A DNA stretch of 64,000 nt from Methylocapsa aurea (GCF_000746085.1 NZ_JQKO01000001.1:1-64000); one strand, 5' to 3'; numbered from the stretch's first letter, positions 29,915 through 38,586 are shown. Notes: generated by a model from the letters alone, not told the origin. Numbers and translations are program-made.

Positions 29915-31504
29915 TTAAATCGGTTCGAGCGCCAGGCCCTCGTTGGCGCGCAGGCTCAGAGCCGGTCCGACGGGCTCGCCGTCCCGGTCGCAATGCGTCG
30001 AGATCGCGATTTTGAGCTTCGGCAGTTCGGGAGGGAGCGACCAGACCTGCGCGGCCGCGCCAAGATTGAGCGCGACGATCGTCCGCTCATGTTCATTGCG
30101 GCGCTCGAAAGCCAGCAGGTCGCCCTCGCAAGCGAGAAGCCGCCAAAGCCCGATTGAAAGCGAGGCGCGCGTCCGCCGATAGTGGAGCAGGGCGCGCGTG
30201 AGGGACAGGATCGATGCCGGATCGGCGCGCATCGCCGCGACATTGCGGGTTCGCCAATCGGGCGTCAGCGGGAGCCACGGCTCATGCGTCGAAAAGCCCG
30301 CGAAGGCGGTCGCGTCCCATTGCATTGGCGTGCGCTCGGGATCGCGGCCGACGCCGCGTCCGGGCTCCCGCTTCGCCCAGGGATCGCAAATCCGATCCGG
30401 GGGTATTTCGACATCGCCGATGCCGAGTTCGTCGCCATAGTAAAGGGTCGGCGTCCCGCGCAAGGTCAAGAGCAGCATGGCCGCGACGCGCGCTTGATCC
30501 GGCCCGACGCGGGCTTTGATGCGCGGCCGATCATGATTGCTGAGAACCCAGTTTGGCCAGCCCCCTTCCGGCAGGGCGACTTCATAGGTTTCGATTAAGC
30601 GGGCGATGGGTCCGGCGGCCCAGGGCGTCTGCAAAAGCTGGAAATTGAACGGCAGATGCGCGCCGGAGAGCCCCTCGCCATAATAGGCGACCAGCCGCTC
30701 GATCGGCAGATAGATCTCGCCGATCAGGACGCAATTGTCGAATTCGTCGATGAGCCCTCGCAGTTCGGCGATGACCCCATGCACCTCGGGCTGATCGGCG
30801 GAATGCGCCTCGATCAGCCGTTCGATTTCGGGGCGTTGCGGCGTCCAGGCCGGATTGGGCGGATTGTCCCGCAGCGCCGCGTCCTTGATGAGATGCCAGA
30901 TCACGTCGACCCTAAAGCCGTCGACGCCGCGCCGCAGCCAGAAGCGCATCGCCGCGTGCATCGCCGCGCGAACCTCGCGGTTGCGCCAATTGAGGTCCGG
31001 CTGCTGGGCCAGATAGGCATGGTAGTAATATTGGCCGGTCTGTTCGTCGAAGGTCCAGGCGCTGCCGCCGAAATTGCTGATCCAGTTGTTGGGCGGTCCG
31101 CCTCCCGGCGCCGGGTCGCGCCAGATGTACCAATCCCGCTTTGGGTCGAAGCGGGAGCGGCGGCTCGCCGCGAACCAGGGATGCAGGATTGACGTATGGT
31201 TCGGAACGAAGTCGAGGATGATTTTCAGCCCGAGCGCATGCGCCTCCGCGACAAGCCGGTCGAACCCTTCGAGCGAACCGAAGATCGGATCGATCCCGCA
31301 ATAATCGGCGACGTCATAGCCGAAATCATGCATTGGCGAGGGATAGATGGGCGAGATCCAGATCGCCTCGACGCCGAGCCAGGCAAGATAATCGAGCCGC
31401 CGCCGGATGCCTTCGAGATCGCCGATCCCATCGCCGTTCGAATCCTGAAAGGAGCGCGGATAGACCTGATAGATCGCGCCGCTCCGCCACCAGGCCTCTG
31501 ACAC
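29915..31504 (-). CDS. Alpha-glucosidase (GH13)
   Basis: This enzyme of about 529 residues has a (beta/alpha)8 barrel, WWRSGAIYQVYPRSFQDSNG at its start. The catalytic residues are Asp200 (GFRVDVIW), Glu263 (LIGEIYLP) and Asp325 (LSNHDRPR), and GIGDVEIPPDRICDP is a subfamily-typical loop. It should hydrolyse alpha-1,4- or alpha-1,6-linked glucose from short oligosaccharides or sucrose-like sugars in the cytoplasm; no signal peptide is seen. I chose the GTG at 31504, which fits the family; an ATG at 31555 would overlap the upstream gene. It is the last gene of a minus-strand set with tusA and DUF2478 genes, though functionally unlike them. Confidence 0.85.
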   Translation of the reverse strand: MSEAWWRSGAIYQVYPRSFQDSNGDGIGDLEGIRRRLDYLAWLGVEAIWISPIYPSPMHDFGYDVADYCGIDPIFGSLEGFDRLVAEAHALGLKIILDFVPNHTSILHPWFAASRRSRFDPKRDWYIWRDPAPGGGPPNNWISNFGGSAWTFDEQTGQYYYHAYLAQQPDLNWRNREVRAAMHAAMRFWLRRGVDGFRVDVIWHLIKDAALRDNPPNPAWTPQRPEIERLIEAHSADQPEVHGVIAELRGLIDEFDNCVLIGEIYLPIERLVAYYGEGLSGAHLPFNFQLLQTPWAAGPIARLIETYEVALPEGGWPNWVLSNHDRPRIKARVGPDQARVAAMLLLTLRGTPTLYYGDELGIGDVEIPPDRICDPWAKREPGRGVGRDPERTPMQWDATAFAGFSTHEPWLPLTPDWRTRNVAAMRADPASILSLTRALLHYRRTRASLSIGLWRLLACEGDLLAFERRNEHERTIVALNLGAAAQVWSLPPELPKLKIAISTHCDRDGEPVGPALSLRANEGLALEPI

Positions 31505-31512
31505 GGCGGCGC

Positions 31513-32061
31513 TTATGCGTAGATCGCGCGCCAAGCGGCGATCTCGCTCCACCATTGATCAAGCGCGGCGCGCGAACAGGCGAGCTCCACGTCGAGGCCC
31601 ATCGTGAATTGTCGCCATGGATCGAGATAGCGCGTCGAAACGCTGACGAGGGTCGGGATTTCCGAGGCGGCGGCCTCGCCGATCTCGGCGAAGAGTCCCT
31701 TGCCCTCGGCCTCGAGCTTGCCAAATCTGTTGATGAACAGGAGCTCGGGCTTTCGCGCGATCGCGCCGGAAATCAGATGGCCGGCATTGGCGAGAGCCGC
31801 CGGGTCGATCCGGCAGGATTGCGAATGGCGGCCGAGATCCTGCAAAATTGGCAAGCGGGCGCCGGTTTCGACGTCAAGCACATGGGTTTCGCGACACTCG
31901 CAATCTTGCGCGGTGGCGGCGATCTGAATCAGCCCGCCGATGCGATGGCCGCGCCGGGCAAGTTCGTCCGCGAAATCCGCTACGATGTTATTAGGATCCT
32001 CGCCCTCGCCAAAGACGATCGCCGCCAGGGTCTTGGCCTCCGCAGGATCGGTTCCGCTCAC
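31513..32061 (-). CDS. DUF2478 protein, degenerate P-loop-like
   Basis: The protein has 182 residues from a GTG whose last two bases form part of the TusA-like stop (GTGA overlap). The N-terminal strand LAAIVFGEGEDPNNIVADFA occupies the place of a P-loop but lacks the Walker A lysine-serine/threonine. CECRETHVLDVETGARLPIL and PELLFINRFGKLEAEGKGL follow, the latter resembling the Walker B-like region of DUF2478 proteins. The family has no proven function that I know of, but members are often found near molybdenum genes, which fits this locus. A role in molybdenum or sulfur handling is inferred only. Confidence 0.7.
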   Translation of the reverse strand: MSGTDPAEAKTLAAIVFGEGEDPNNIVADFADELARRGHRIGGLIQIAATAQDCECRETHVLDVETGARLPILQDLGRHSQSCRIDPAALANAGHLISGAIARKPELLFINRFGKLEAEGKGLFAEIGEAAASEIPTLVSVSTRYLDPWRQFTMGLDVELACSRAALDQWWSEIAAWRAIYA

Positions 32062-32333
32062 GATTGCTTGCTCATGGTTGCTTGCGCCTGATCTGGGAGG
32101 CTGCGCCGGATGTGGAAGGTGAGGAGTCCGTTCGCGGCTTCCTGCCGCTCCAGCGCATCGTTCATCTGATTGACGAGATGTGGAATATCGATGGCGGCGA
32201 GGGGATCGGTGCATTCGACGACGAGAAGATCGCCGGGCGCGAGTTTGCGCAACGCCTTACGGGTGCGCAGCGCCGGCAAGGGGCACTGCAATCCGCGCAG
32301 ATCGAGAAGCATCGAAGTCGTTTCAGCCGTCAT
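32058..32333 (-). CDS. TusA/SirA-family sulfurtransferase
   Basis: This 91-residue protein has the TusA fold signature LDLRGLQCPLPALRTRKAL, with the active-site cysteine in CPLP, and DPLAAIDIPHLVNQM in the second half. Family members carry persulfide sulfur to tRNA thiolation or to molybdenum enzymes; for example, TusA supplies sulfur in molybdopterin pathways and formate dehydrogenase activation uses related relay steps. It is divergent from three molybdopterin genes with about 50 bases between, so a Mo-enzyme role is likely. It is translationally coupled to the DUF2478 gene. Confidence 0.85.
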   Translation of the reverse strand: MTAETTSMLLDLRGLQCPLPALRTRKALRKLAPGDLLVVECTDPLAAIDIPHLVNQMNDALERQEAANGLLTFHIRRSLPDQAQATMSKQS

Positions 32334-32386
32334 GCCTGCAATTTCATCGTTTCGGCTATAAGCCCTGAAAGCCTGAAGCGTAATAT

Positions 32387-33562
32387 ATGCGGGCTCAAGG
32401 TTCCAGGGGGTCGCGTGAATTGAATGATTTTCAGCAGCCGCAACTTGTTCGGGAGTTGACGCCGCTCGCCCAAGCCTTGGCCGCGCTCTCCCCCTATTGC
32501 CAGGCGATCGCCCCGGCGCTCATGCGGCTCGAAGATGCGGCGGACGGCGTCGCGGCGGCGCCCATTCGCGCGCCCGCCGCCATTCCGCTGGCGCCGGTCG
32601 CGTTGCGCGAAGGCTGGGCGGCAGCGGCGCAAGATACGCTCGGGGCGTCAAGCTACGCGCCGGTTATCGCGAGCGCGGCGCTGGTTCGGGTCGGCGTCGG
32701 CGATATTTTGCCCGATTTCGCCGATGCCGTCTTGCCTTTGGCGAGTGTCTCTGGACAGGGTTCTTCGCTCCCGCTCGAAATCCTTAAATCCGTCGCGCCG
32801 GGCGAAGGCGCGCGGGTGAGGGCGGGCGATTTCGCCGAAGGCGCGGTCATCGTCGCCGAAGGGCAGAGGCTGCGGCCCGCGCATCTTGCGCTTTTGCGGC
32901 TGGCCGGGATCGAGGAGGTCAGCCTGCGGATTCCTCGGCTGCGGGTCTTGTCGCGGGGGGCCGCCGGCAAATGGATCTGCGCCATGGCCGCTCGGGAAGG
33001 CGCAACCAGTCGCCTCGATGCGGTTGATGTCGTGGGTAGGATAGACTTGGCCAAGGCTTTGGCGCAGTCAGACGCCGATCTCATTCTGGTGATTGGCGCC
33101 GCTGGGGCGGACCATTCCGCGGCGCCAATGCTGTCCCGCGACGGAGGCCTTCTCGTCCATGGGATCGCTGTTCGGCCGGGGGAGACGATGGGTTGCGGCT
33201 TCTTGCCGGCGCTATCCACGGAAAATCCCACTCCGGTCATTTTCGCGCCGGACCGGATCGAATGCGCGCTGGCGGCCTGGCTTTTGCTGGTCAGGCCCTG
33301 CCTTCGCCTGCTTGCGGGGGCGGTTGACGCTGACCGCGGCGAAACCCTGACCTTGACTCGGAAAATCACATCCGATCCGGGGATCTGCGACCTCGTGCTC
33401 CTGCGCCGGGCTATCGGGGCTTCCGGGGCCAGATTGTGGGAGCCGCTGGCGACAGGGGATATCCCTTGGGCTGCGATTGGCCATGCCGACGCCTGGCTGC
33501 TGGTGGAGCCGGAATGCGAGGGATATGCTGCCGGGCAACCTATCTTCGCCCAATTTCTGTGA
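32387..33562 (+). CDS. Degenerate MoeA-like molybdopterin-binding protein
   Basis: This 391-residue protein has the layout of MoeA: an N-terminal start (QALAALSPYCQAIAPA), a beta-barrel insert (APGEGARVRAGDFAEGAVIV and RPAHLALLRLAGIEEV) and an MPT-binding domain with LRVLSRGA. The catalytic motifs are lost. The usual DNSAVDGYA motif is replaced by LAPVALREGWAAA, the GGVS loop by VIGAAGADHS, and LPGNP by LPALSTENP. It may be a regulatory or scaffold paralogue, or simply decayed in function, but the frame is intact. Starts at 32387 (ATG) or 32420 (TTG after AGGGGG) are both possible. Confidence 0.75.
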   Translation: MRAQGSRGSRELNDFQQPQLVRELTPLAQALAALSPYCQAIAPALMRLEDAADGVAAAPIRAPAAIPLAPVALREGWAAAAQDTLGASSYAPVIASAALVRVGVGDILPDFADAVLPLASVSGQGSSLPLEILKSVAPGEGARVRAGDFAEGAVIVAEGQRLRPAHLALLRLAGIEEVSLRIPRLRVLSRGAAGKWICAMAAREGATSRLDAVDVVGRIDLAKALAQSDADLILVIGAAGADHSAAPMLSRDGGLLVHGIAVRPGETMGCGFLPALSTENPTPVIFAPDRIECALAAWLLLVRPCLRLLAGAVDADRGETLTLTRKITSDPGICDLVLLRRAIGASGARLWEPLATGDIPWAAIGHADAWLLVEPECEGYAAGQPIFAQFL

Positions 33563-33581
33563 TGGACCGATTCGAGACGCG

Positions 33582-35567
33582 ATGAGCAAGATCGTTAGCC
33601 AAAGCGGCGCTCCTTCATCCGCGCAGGAGCAGTTTCTGACGGTGCTCTCGCGCGAGGAGGCCGCGCGGCGCTTCCAGGGCGCCCTTGCGATGCGGCCGCT
33701 CGACGCGGAAATCGTCGGGCTGGGCGGCAGCCTTGGCCGGGTTCTGGCGCGAACTATTCGCGCGCCGATCGACGTTCCTCCTTTCGACCGTTCGCTCGTC
33801 GATGGCTTCGCGCTGCGCGCGTCCGATGTCGCGCCAGCCAGCGGGGCTGCTCCCGTCCGCCTGACCCTGAACGACGAGACCATCGCCTGCGGAATCGCGC
33901 CGCGCCTCGAAGTCGGAAGCATGACGGCGACGCCCATCGCCACGGGCGGTCCCTTGCCGCGCGGCGCCGATGCCGTTTGCATGGTGGAGCAGACCGATCC
34001 GGACGGACCGCGCCATGTGCTCGCGCGCCGGAGTCTCGCGCCCGGTCAGAACATCGGCTTTGCCGGTGGCGACATCGCGCTCGGCGAGACGCTCTTGCGG
34101 CGCGGCGCCCGCATCGGTTCGCGCGAGATCGGCATGCTGGCGGCCTGCGGCCTCGCCAGCGCGCCGGTCCATCGCCGACCCAAGGTCGCGGTCGTCTCGA
34201 CCGGCGACGAACTGGTTCAACCGGGGGAGCCTTTGCGCCCGGCGGCGATCTATGATTCCAACGCGCCGATTATCGCGGCGGCGGTCAGCGAAAATGGCGG
34301 CGAGGCGATCATGCTCGGCGCGATCCGCGACGATGAGTCCTTGCTAGAGGCGGCGTTGCGGGACGCGCTGTCACGCTGCGACATGGTCATTCTCTCTGGC
34401 GGCACCTCGAAAAGCGCGGGCGATCTGACCTATCGCGTGGTGGCGCGGCTCGGCGAGCCCGGCATTATCGCCCATGGCGTCGCGTTGAAGCCGGGCAAGC
34501 CGCTGTGTCTCGCGGTTGTCGATGGCAAGCCGGTCGTGATCCTGCCCGGCTTTCCGACTTCGGCCATGTTCACCTTCCACGACTTCGTCGTCCCGGTGCT
34601 GCGCGCGATGAGCGGCCTTCCCGCCCGCGCCGAAGCGACCGTCGAGGCGACGGCTCCGGTCCGCATCCTGTCCGACTTGGGACGGACCGAATTCGTCATG
34701 GTGGCCTTGACGCGGGGCGCCGAAGGGCTCAACGCCTTTCCCTTGTCGAAGGGCTCGGGGTCGATCTCGGCCTTCGCCCAAGCCGATGGATTCTTGACCA
34801 TTGAGGCTCTCGCCGATCATCTCGCCGAGGGCTCGCGAACGGAGGTTACTTTATTCAATCCAGAGGTTCGGGCGCCGGATCTCGTGATCATGGGGTCGCA
34901 TTGCATCGGGCTCGAAATCGTCATCGACGCACTCGCCGATGCGGGCGTCGGCGTGCGCAATGTTTCGATCGGCAGCATGGGGGGCCTCGCGGCGGTCAAG
35001 CGCGGCGAATGCGACATCGCTCCGATCCATTTGCTGGACCCGCAAACGGAGGTCTATAACGCGCCCTTTCTTTCGGACGAACTGATCCTTGTCGAAGGCT
35101 GGCGGCGCATGCAAGGCATTGTCTATCGCCTGGGCGACGAGCGCTTCGAGGGCCGCGACGCGAAGGCCGCGATCGCCTCGGCGCTCGCCGATCCCGACTG
35201 TCACATGGTCAATCGCAATCAGGGCGCCGGCACCCGCATCATGATCGATCGGCTGATTGGCGCCGCGCGTCCGAGCGGCTATTGGAACCAGCCGAAATCG
35301 CATAATGCGGTTGCCGCCGCCGTGGCCCAGCGCCGCGCCGATTGGGGCGTCGCAATTCTGCCGGTCGCGCGCGCCTATGGCCTCGGGTTCCTGCCGATCG
35401 GCGAAGAGCATTATGATTTTGCGATTGCGCGCCGCCGGCGTGGAGAGAGGGCGGTGCAGGCTTTCATCGACGCGCTGGGCCTAGCGGACGTCGCGCGCGG
35501 CTTGCGTGATCTCGGCTTCGTCTCGGCTAGCGAGGCGTCCCAACGCGGCGTCCCGCCATGCGGGTGA
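33582..35567 (+). CDS. MoeA fused to a periplasmic-binding-protein-like domain
   Basis: The protein has 661 residues. Residues about 10-425 are MoeA, with intact motifs DRSLVDGFALR, ATGGPLPRGADAVCMVEQ, VSTGDELVQPGEPL, ILSGGTSKSAGD and LPGFPTSAMF. Residues about 430-640 are a PBP-like domain (VIMGSHCIGLEIVIDALAD, GECDIAPIHLLDPQT, RNQGAGTRIMIDRLIG) of the kind found in molybdate-responsive proteins. MoeA inserts molybdate into adenylylated molybdopterin; the extra domain may bind molybdate, tungstate or the cofactor. The combination is known in archaea and some bacteria. The start follows the previous gene by 19 bases, and the end overlaps mobB by 10 bases. Confidence 0.88.
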   Translation: MSKIVSQSGAPSSAQEQFLTVLSREEAARRFQGALAMRPLDAEIVGLGGSLGRVLARTIRAPIDVPPFDRSLVDGFALRASDVAPASGAAPVRLTLNDETIACGIAPRLEVGSMTATPIATGGPLPRGADAVCMVEQTDPDGPRHVLARRSLAPGQNIGFAGGDIALGETLLRRGARIGSREIGMLAACGLASAPVHRRPKVAVVSTGDELVQPGEPLRPAAIYDSNAPIIAAAVSENGGEAIMLGAIRDDESLLEAALRDALSRCDMVILSGGTSKSAGDLTYRVVARLGEPGIIAHGVALKPGKPLCLAVVDGKPVVILPGFPTSAMFTFHDFVVPVLRAMSGLPARAEATVEATAPVRILSDLGRTEFVMVALTRGAEGLNAFPLSKGSGSISAFAQADGFLTIEALADHLAEGSRTEVTLFNPEVRAPDLVIMGSHCIGLEIVIDALADAGVGVRNVSIGSMGGLAAVKRGECDIAPIHLLDPQTEVYNAPFLSDELILVEGWRRMQGIVYRLGDERFEGRDAKAAIASALADPDCHMVNRNQGAGTRIMIDRLIGAARPSGYWNQPKSHNAVAAAVAQRRADWGVAILPVARAYGLGFLPIGEEHYDFAIARRRRGERAVQAFIDALGLADVARGLRDLGFVSASEASQRGVPPCG

Positions 35568-36097
35568 TTGGTCTTGCTGGCTGGAGCGGCGCGGGCAAGA
35601 CGACCCTGATCGTCAAGCTGATCCCTCTGTTGCGCGCGCGCGGCCTCAGCGTCTCGACGCTCAAACATGCGCATCATGCGTTTGACGTTGATCGGCCCGG
35701 CAAGGATTCCTTCCTTCATCGGGAGGCGGGCGCGGCCGAAGTGCTCGTCGCCTCGGTCAAACGCTGGGCCTTGATGCATGAATTGCGCGCGGAGCAGGAG
35801 CCAAGCCTTGCTGGTCTCTTGCGCCATCTGAGCCCGGTCGATCTCGTTCTGGTCGAAGGCTATAAGCAGGACGCCCACGCCAAGATCGAAATCCATCGCG
35901 CGGCCAACGCCAAGCCGTTGCTTTACCCAAATGATCCGAGCATTAAGGCCTTCGTCAGCGATGGCGCCTTGAGCCTTCCCTCGCATCTGCCACAGGCGCA
36001 TCTCGACGACGCCGAGGCCATCGCCGATTTTTGTCTCGAATTCTCGCGGCCTTTGGAGGAAACGATTTGTCTCCTTGCGCAAGAGGCGCGGGCTTGA
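35558..36097 (+). CDS. mobB: Molybdopterin-guanine dinucleotide biosynthesis adaptor MobB
   Basis: This 179-residue P-loop GTPase begins RVIGLAGWSGAGKTTLIVKLI (Walker A GWSGAGKT, residues 8-15). STLKHAHHAFDVDRPGKDS is the family-specific segment, and VDLVLVEGYKQDAHAKIEIH is the Walker B and substrate region. MobB assists MobA in attaching GMP to the molybdenum cofactor for enzymes of the DMSO reductase family, including formate dehydrogenases. It overlaps the MoeA-PBP gene by 10 bases and is 23 bases from moeA, so the four genes form one transcription unit. MobA is not in the window. Confidence 0.93.
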   Translation: MRVIGLAGWSGAGKTTLIVKLIPLLRARGLSVSTLKHAHHAFDVDRPGKDSFLHREAGAAEVLVASVKRWALMHELRAEQEPSLAGLLRHLSPVDLVLVEGYKQDAHAKIEIHRAANAKPLLYPNDPSIKAFVSDGALSLPSHLPQAHLDDAEAIADFCLEFSRPLEETICLLAQEARA

Positions 36098-36120
36098 ACC
36101 TTTGAGGACGTTTTCATCCG

Positions 36121-37377
36121 ATGGCCCAACTCGGCAAGGATAGTTTTTCGGCTGGCGGCGCCTTGATGCCGGTCTTCGAGGCGGTGGAATTGCTGTTCGC
36201 CCGCGTGCCTTGCGTCGAGGGCGTCGAGACGGTCGGTGTCGCCGATGCGGAGGGCCGCATCCTCGCCCAAGCGCTCGAAGCGCCGATCGATCTGCCGGGT
36301 TTCGACAATTCCGCCGTCGATGGCTATGCGGTCCGTTTTCATGATCTTTCGCCCGACGCCGAAACGATTCTTTCCGTCGAGGGGAGGGTGGCGGCTGGCC
36401 ACGCGCCCGGCCCGGCGCCCGCCGCCGGCAAGGCGGTGCGGATCTTCACCGGCGCCGCCATGCCCGAGGGGATGGACACGGTGTTCATGCAGGAAGATTG
36501 CCGCGTCTTGGACGATGGTTCGGTGGGCCTGCCGCCGGGGCTGGAGCAAGGGGCGAACCGGCGTCTGCGCGGCGAAGACATCGCCAAAGGCGAGGCCGCC
36601 CTCGCGCGCGGTCGGTTGCTGCGTCCCGAGGATCTGGGCCTCGCCGCCGCGCTTGGCGTCGATCGCCTTCAGGTTCGGCGCCGCCTGAAGGCGGCCATCT
36701 TCTCGACCGGCGACGAGATTGTTTCGCCGGGGGAGCCTCTGCGCCAAGCGGCCGTCTATGACGCCAATCGCTTCGTGTTGCATGGCCTGTTGCGGCGCCA
36801 GGGCGTCGACGTCACCGATCTCGGCATCCTCATCGACGATCCGGACAAAATCGGCCAGGCTCTTCGGGACGCCGCGCGAACCCACGATCTTGTCCTGACC
36901 TCCGGCGGCGTGTCGACCGGCGAGGAGGATCACGTCAAGGCGGCGATTGCGCAAAATGGCTCGATGGTGTTCTGGCGCCTCGCCATCAAGCCGGGGCGCC
37001 CGGTCGCAATGGGGGTGATCGAAGGCGCGCCTTTCGTCGGCCTGCCGGGCAATCCGGTCGCGGTCTTCGTCACCTTCATCTATGTGGTTCGGCCTTTGAT
37101 CGCTGCGCTGTCCGGCGCCGTGCATGAGCCCGCGCCGCTGCTTCCGGTTCGCTCCGGTTTCGCCTATAAAAAGAAGAAGGGTCGGCGCGAATATGTCCGG
37201 GTTTCCTTGTGGCGAGACGCTTCAGGCGAGATGGTCGCGGAAAAATACCCGGTCGAGGGCGCGGCGGTCCTGACCTCGCTCACCCGCACGCATGGTTTCG
37301 TCGAACTGCCCGAGGATGCGACCTCGGTGGCGCCGGGGGACAAGGTCGCTTACATCGATTATGGGTTGATCCGCTAG
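36121..37377 (+). CDS. moeA: Molybdopterin molybdotransferase MoeA (canonical)
   Basis: This 418-residue enzyme inserts molybdate into adenylylated molybdopterin. All classic motifs are present: FDNSAVDGYAVRF, IFTGAAMPEGMDTVFMQED, STGDEIVSPGEPLR, LTSGGVSTGEEDHVKAAI and GLPGNPVAVFVTF. The C-terminal domain (about 330-418) is complete and ends in a normal way. It is the third MoeA-type gene in a row, after the degenerate and the PBP-fused paralogues. I take it to be the general housekeeping enzyme; the other two may be dedicated to particular client enzymes. Confidence 0.95.
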   Translation: MAQLGKDSFSAGGALMPVFEAVELLFARVPCVEGVETVGVADAEGRILAQALEAPIDLPGFDNSAVDGYAVRFHDLSPDAETILSVEGRVAAGHAPGPAPAAGKAVRIFTGAAMPEGMDTVFMQEDCRVLDDGSVGLPPGLEQGANRRLRGEDIAKGEAALARGRLLRPEDLGLAAALGVDRLQVRRRLKAAIFSTGDEIVSPGEPLRQAAVYDANRFVLHGLLRRQGVDVTDLGILIDDPDKIGQALRDAARTHDLVLTSGGVSTGEEDHVKAAIAQNGSMVFWRLAIKPGRPVAMGVIEGAPFVGLPGNPVAVFVTFIYVVRPLIAALSGAVHEPAPLLPVRSGFAYKKKKGRREYVRVSLWRDASGEMVAEKYPVEGAAVLTSLTRTHGFVELPEDATSVAPGDKVAYIDYGLIR

Positions 37378-37420
37378 CCGTTAGCCGTCTCCGTCAAAGA
37401 ACAAAGGATCACCCCCAAAG

Positions 37421-37816
37421 ATGACCTATGTTTGGATCATGTTGGGAAGCGCCCTTGGCGGCGCGGCGCGCTACTGGGTCTCCGGCTTTGTCGCCAACCA
37501 TTTTGGCGAAACCTTCCCCTGGGGCACCATTCTTGTGAACATAAGCGGGTCCTTCGTCATTGGCTTTTTCGCGACGCTCACCGGTCCCGATGGCCGCCTC
37601 TTGGTTTCCAGCACCGCCCGCATTTTTGTGATGGTTGGCCTGTGCGGCGGCTACACGACTTTCTCCTCCTTCAGCCTGCAGACGCTCATTCTCGCGCGCG
37701 AGGGCGAATGGCTGCGGGCCGGCGCCAATGCCGGTCTCTCCCTTGTGCTTTGCTTTTTGGCGGTGTGGCTGGGACATGCCGCCGCCGCCGGGCTCAATCA
37801 GTTGAAGGGAGCATGA
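37421..37816 (+). CDS. crcB: Fluoride channel CrcB/FluC
   Basis: This 131-residue protein has four hydrophobic helices. The signature NISGSFVIGFF in helix 2 and GLCGGYTTFSSFSLQT in helix 3 (with the Phe box and Asn near the pore) identify a Fluc fluoride exporter. It works as an antiparallel dimer in the inner membrane. The gene follows moeA by 43 bases and precedes a DUF190 gene by three bases, a pairing seen in other bacteria. I found no fluoride riboswitch in the short upstream gap. Confidence 0.93.
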   Translation: MTYVWIMLGSALGGAARYWVSGFVANHFGETFPWGTILVNISGSFVIGFFATLTGPDGRLLVSSTARIFVMVGLCGGYTTFSSFSLQTLILAREGEWLRAGANAGLSLVLCFLAVWLGHAAAAGLNQLKGA

Positions 37817-37819
37817 GCC

Positions 37820-38161
37820 ATGCAAATTCCTCGTGACGCTATGCTTCTGAGAATCTTCATCGGCGAGAACGACAAATACCAGAGCCGGCCTCTCTATGAG
37901 GCGATCGTGCTCAAGGCGCGCGAGGCGCACATCGCGGGCGCCACCGTGCTGCGCGGGCCAATGGGCTTTGGCCATTCGAGCCGGCTGCACAGCGCCAAGA
38001 TCCTACGGCTCTCCGAGGATCTGCCGCTATTGATCGAAATTGTCGACAGCAAGGAGAAGATCGACGCCTTCCTGCCGGTGTTGGACGCCATGATGGGGAG
38101 CGGGCTGGTGACTTTGGAAAAAGTTCAGGTGTTGCAATATGGGACCAATGGCAAGACCTGA
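37820..38161 (+). CDS. DUF190 protein, partner of CrcB
   Basis: This 113-residue soluble protein of the DUF190 family (ferredoxin-like, GlnB-like fold) has LRIFIGENDKYQSRPLYEAIV, GATVLRGPMGFGHSSRLHSA and LPLLIEIVDSKEKIDAFLPV as conserved regions. Its chemistry is unknown. The close link to crcB is widely seen and suggests a part in fluoride resistance or sensing. The gene starts three bases after crcB, so the two are likely translated together. Confidence 0.88.
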   Translation: MQIPRDAMLLRIFIGENDKYQSRPLYEAIVLKAREAHIAGATVLRGPMGFGHSSRLHSAKILRLSEDLPLLIEIVDSKEKIDAFLPVLDAMMGSGLVTLEKVQVLQYGTNGKT

Positions 38162-38183
38162 GGCGTCATCATCCGCGTTTCGC

Positions 38184-38519
38184 TTATTGGGCGCAGATTT
38201 TGGCGTGGGTGGAATCATTGACCCAGCAGGCGGGGTCGGTTTTGCTGCGCAGGAAGCGTCCTGGCAGGGATATGTTTCGCGTCCCCAAGTTCACAAAGCC
38301 AAATGCGACCCCAGGCTCGTCGATGGTCAGAATATAGGTCGGCTGGCCGGGCGCGGAAATCTTGAAGCTGCCGTCTTGGCCCGTCGCGACAAACGCGCAC
38401 GGGTAGCTGCCTTCGTCGCTTGTAAAACAGCGCGCCGGCTTTGCCTCTGAGCCACTGTTCGAGATCATAAGAGCAGTGAGGAAAAGGAAGCTCGATGCGG
38501 CGGCGGGGCGAGGTCTCAT
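38184..38519 (-). CDS. Small secreted protein of unknown function
   Basis: This 111-residue protein begins with a signal peptide (hydrophobic AASSFLFLTALMISNSG, cleavage near SEA-KP). The mature part is beta-rich, with four cysteines in the ARCFTSDEGSYPCAF and PACWVNDSTHAKIC segments that could form two disulfides. I do not recognise the family. It converges on the DUF190 gene and is followed by the GST gene in the same direction, without overlap. Likely periplasmic. Confidence 0.7.
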   Translation of the reverse strand: MRPRPAAASSFLFLTALMISNSGSEAKPARCFTSDEGSYPCAFVATGQDGSFKISAPGQPTYILTIDEPGVAFGFVNLGTRNISLPGRFLRSKTDPACWVNDSTHAKICAQ

Positions 38520-38586
38520 CGTCCAGATTTCCGATCGCGTCAGGCTGCTTATGGCTTAGGTTTTCATGGCAATATTCGGCGCGCGC

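Noticed and set aside
37378-37420. A fluoride riboswitch before crcB
   Set aside because: The gap is only 43 bases and lacks the conserved motif.
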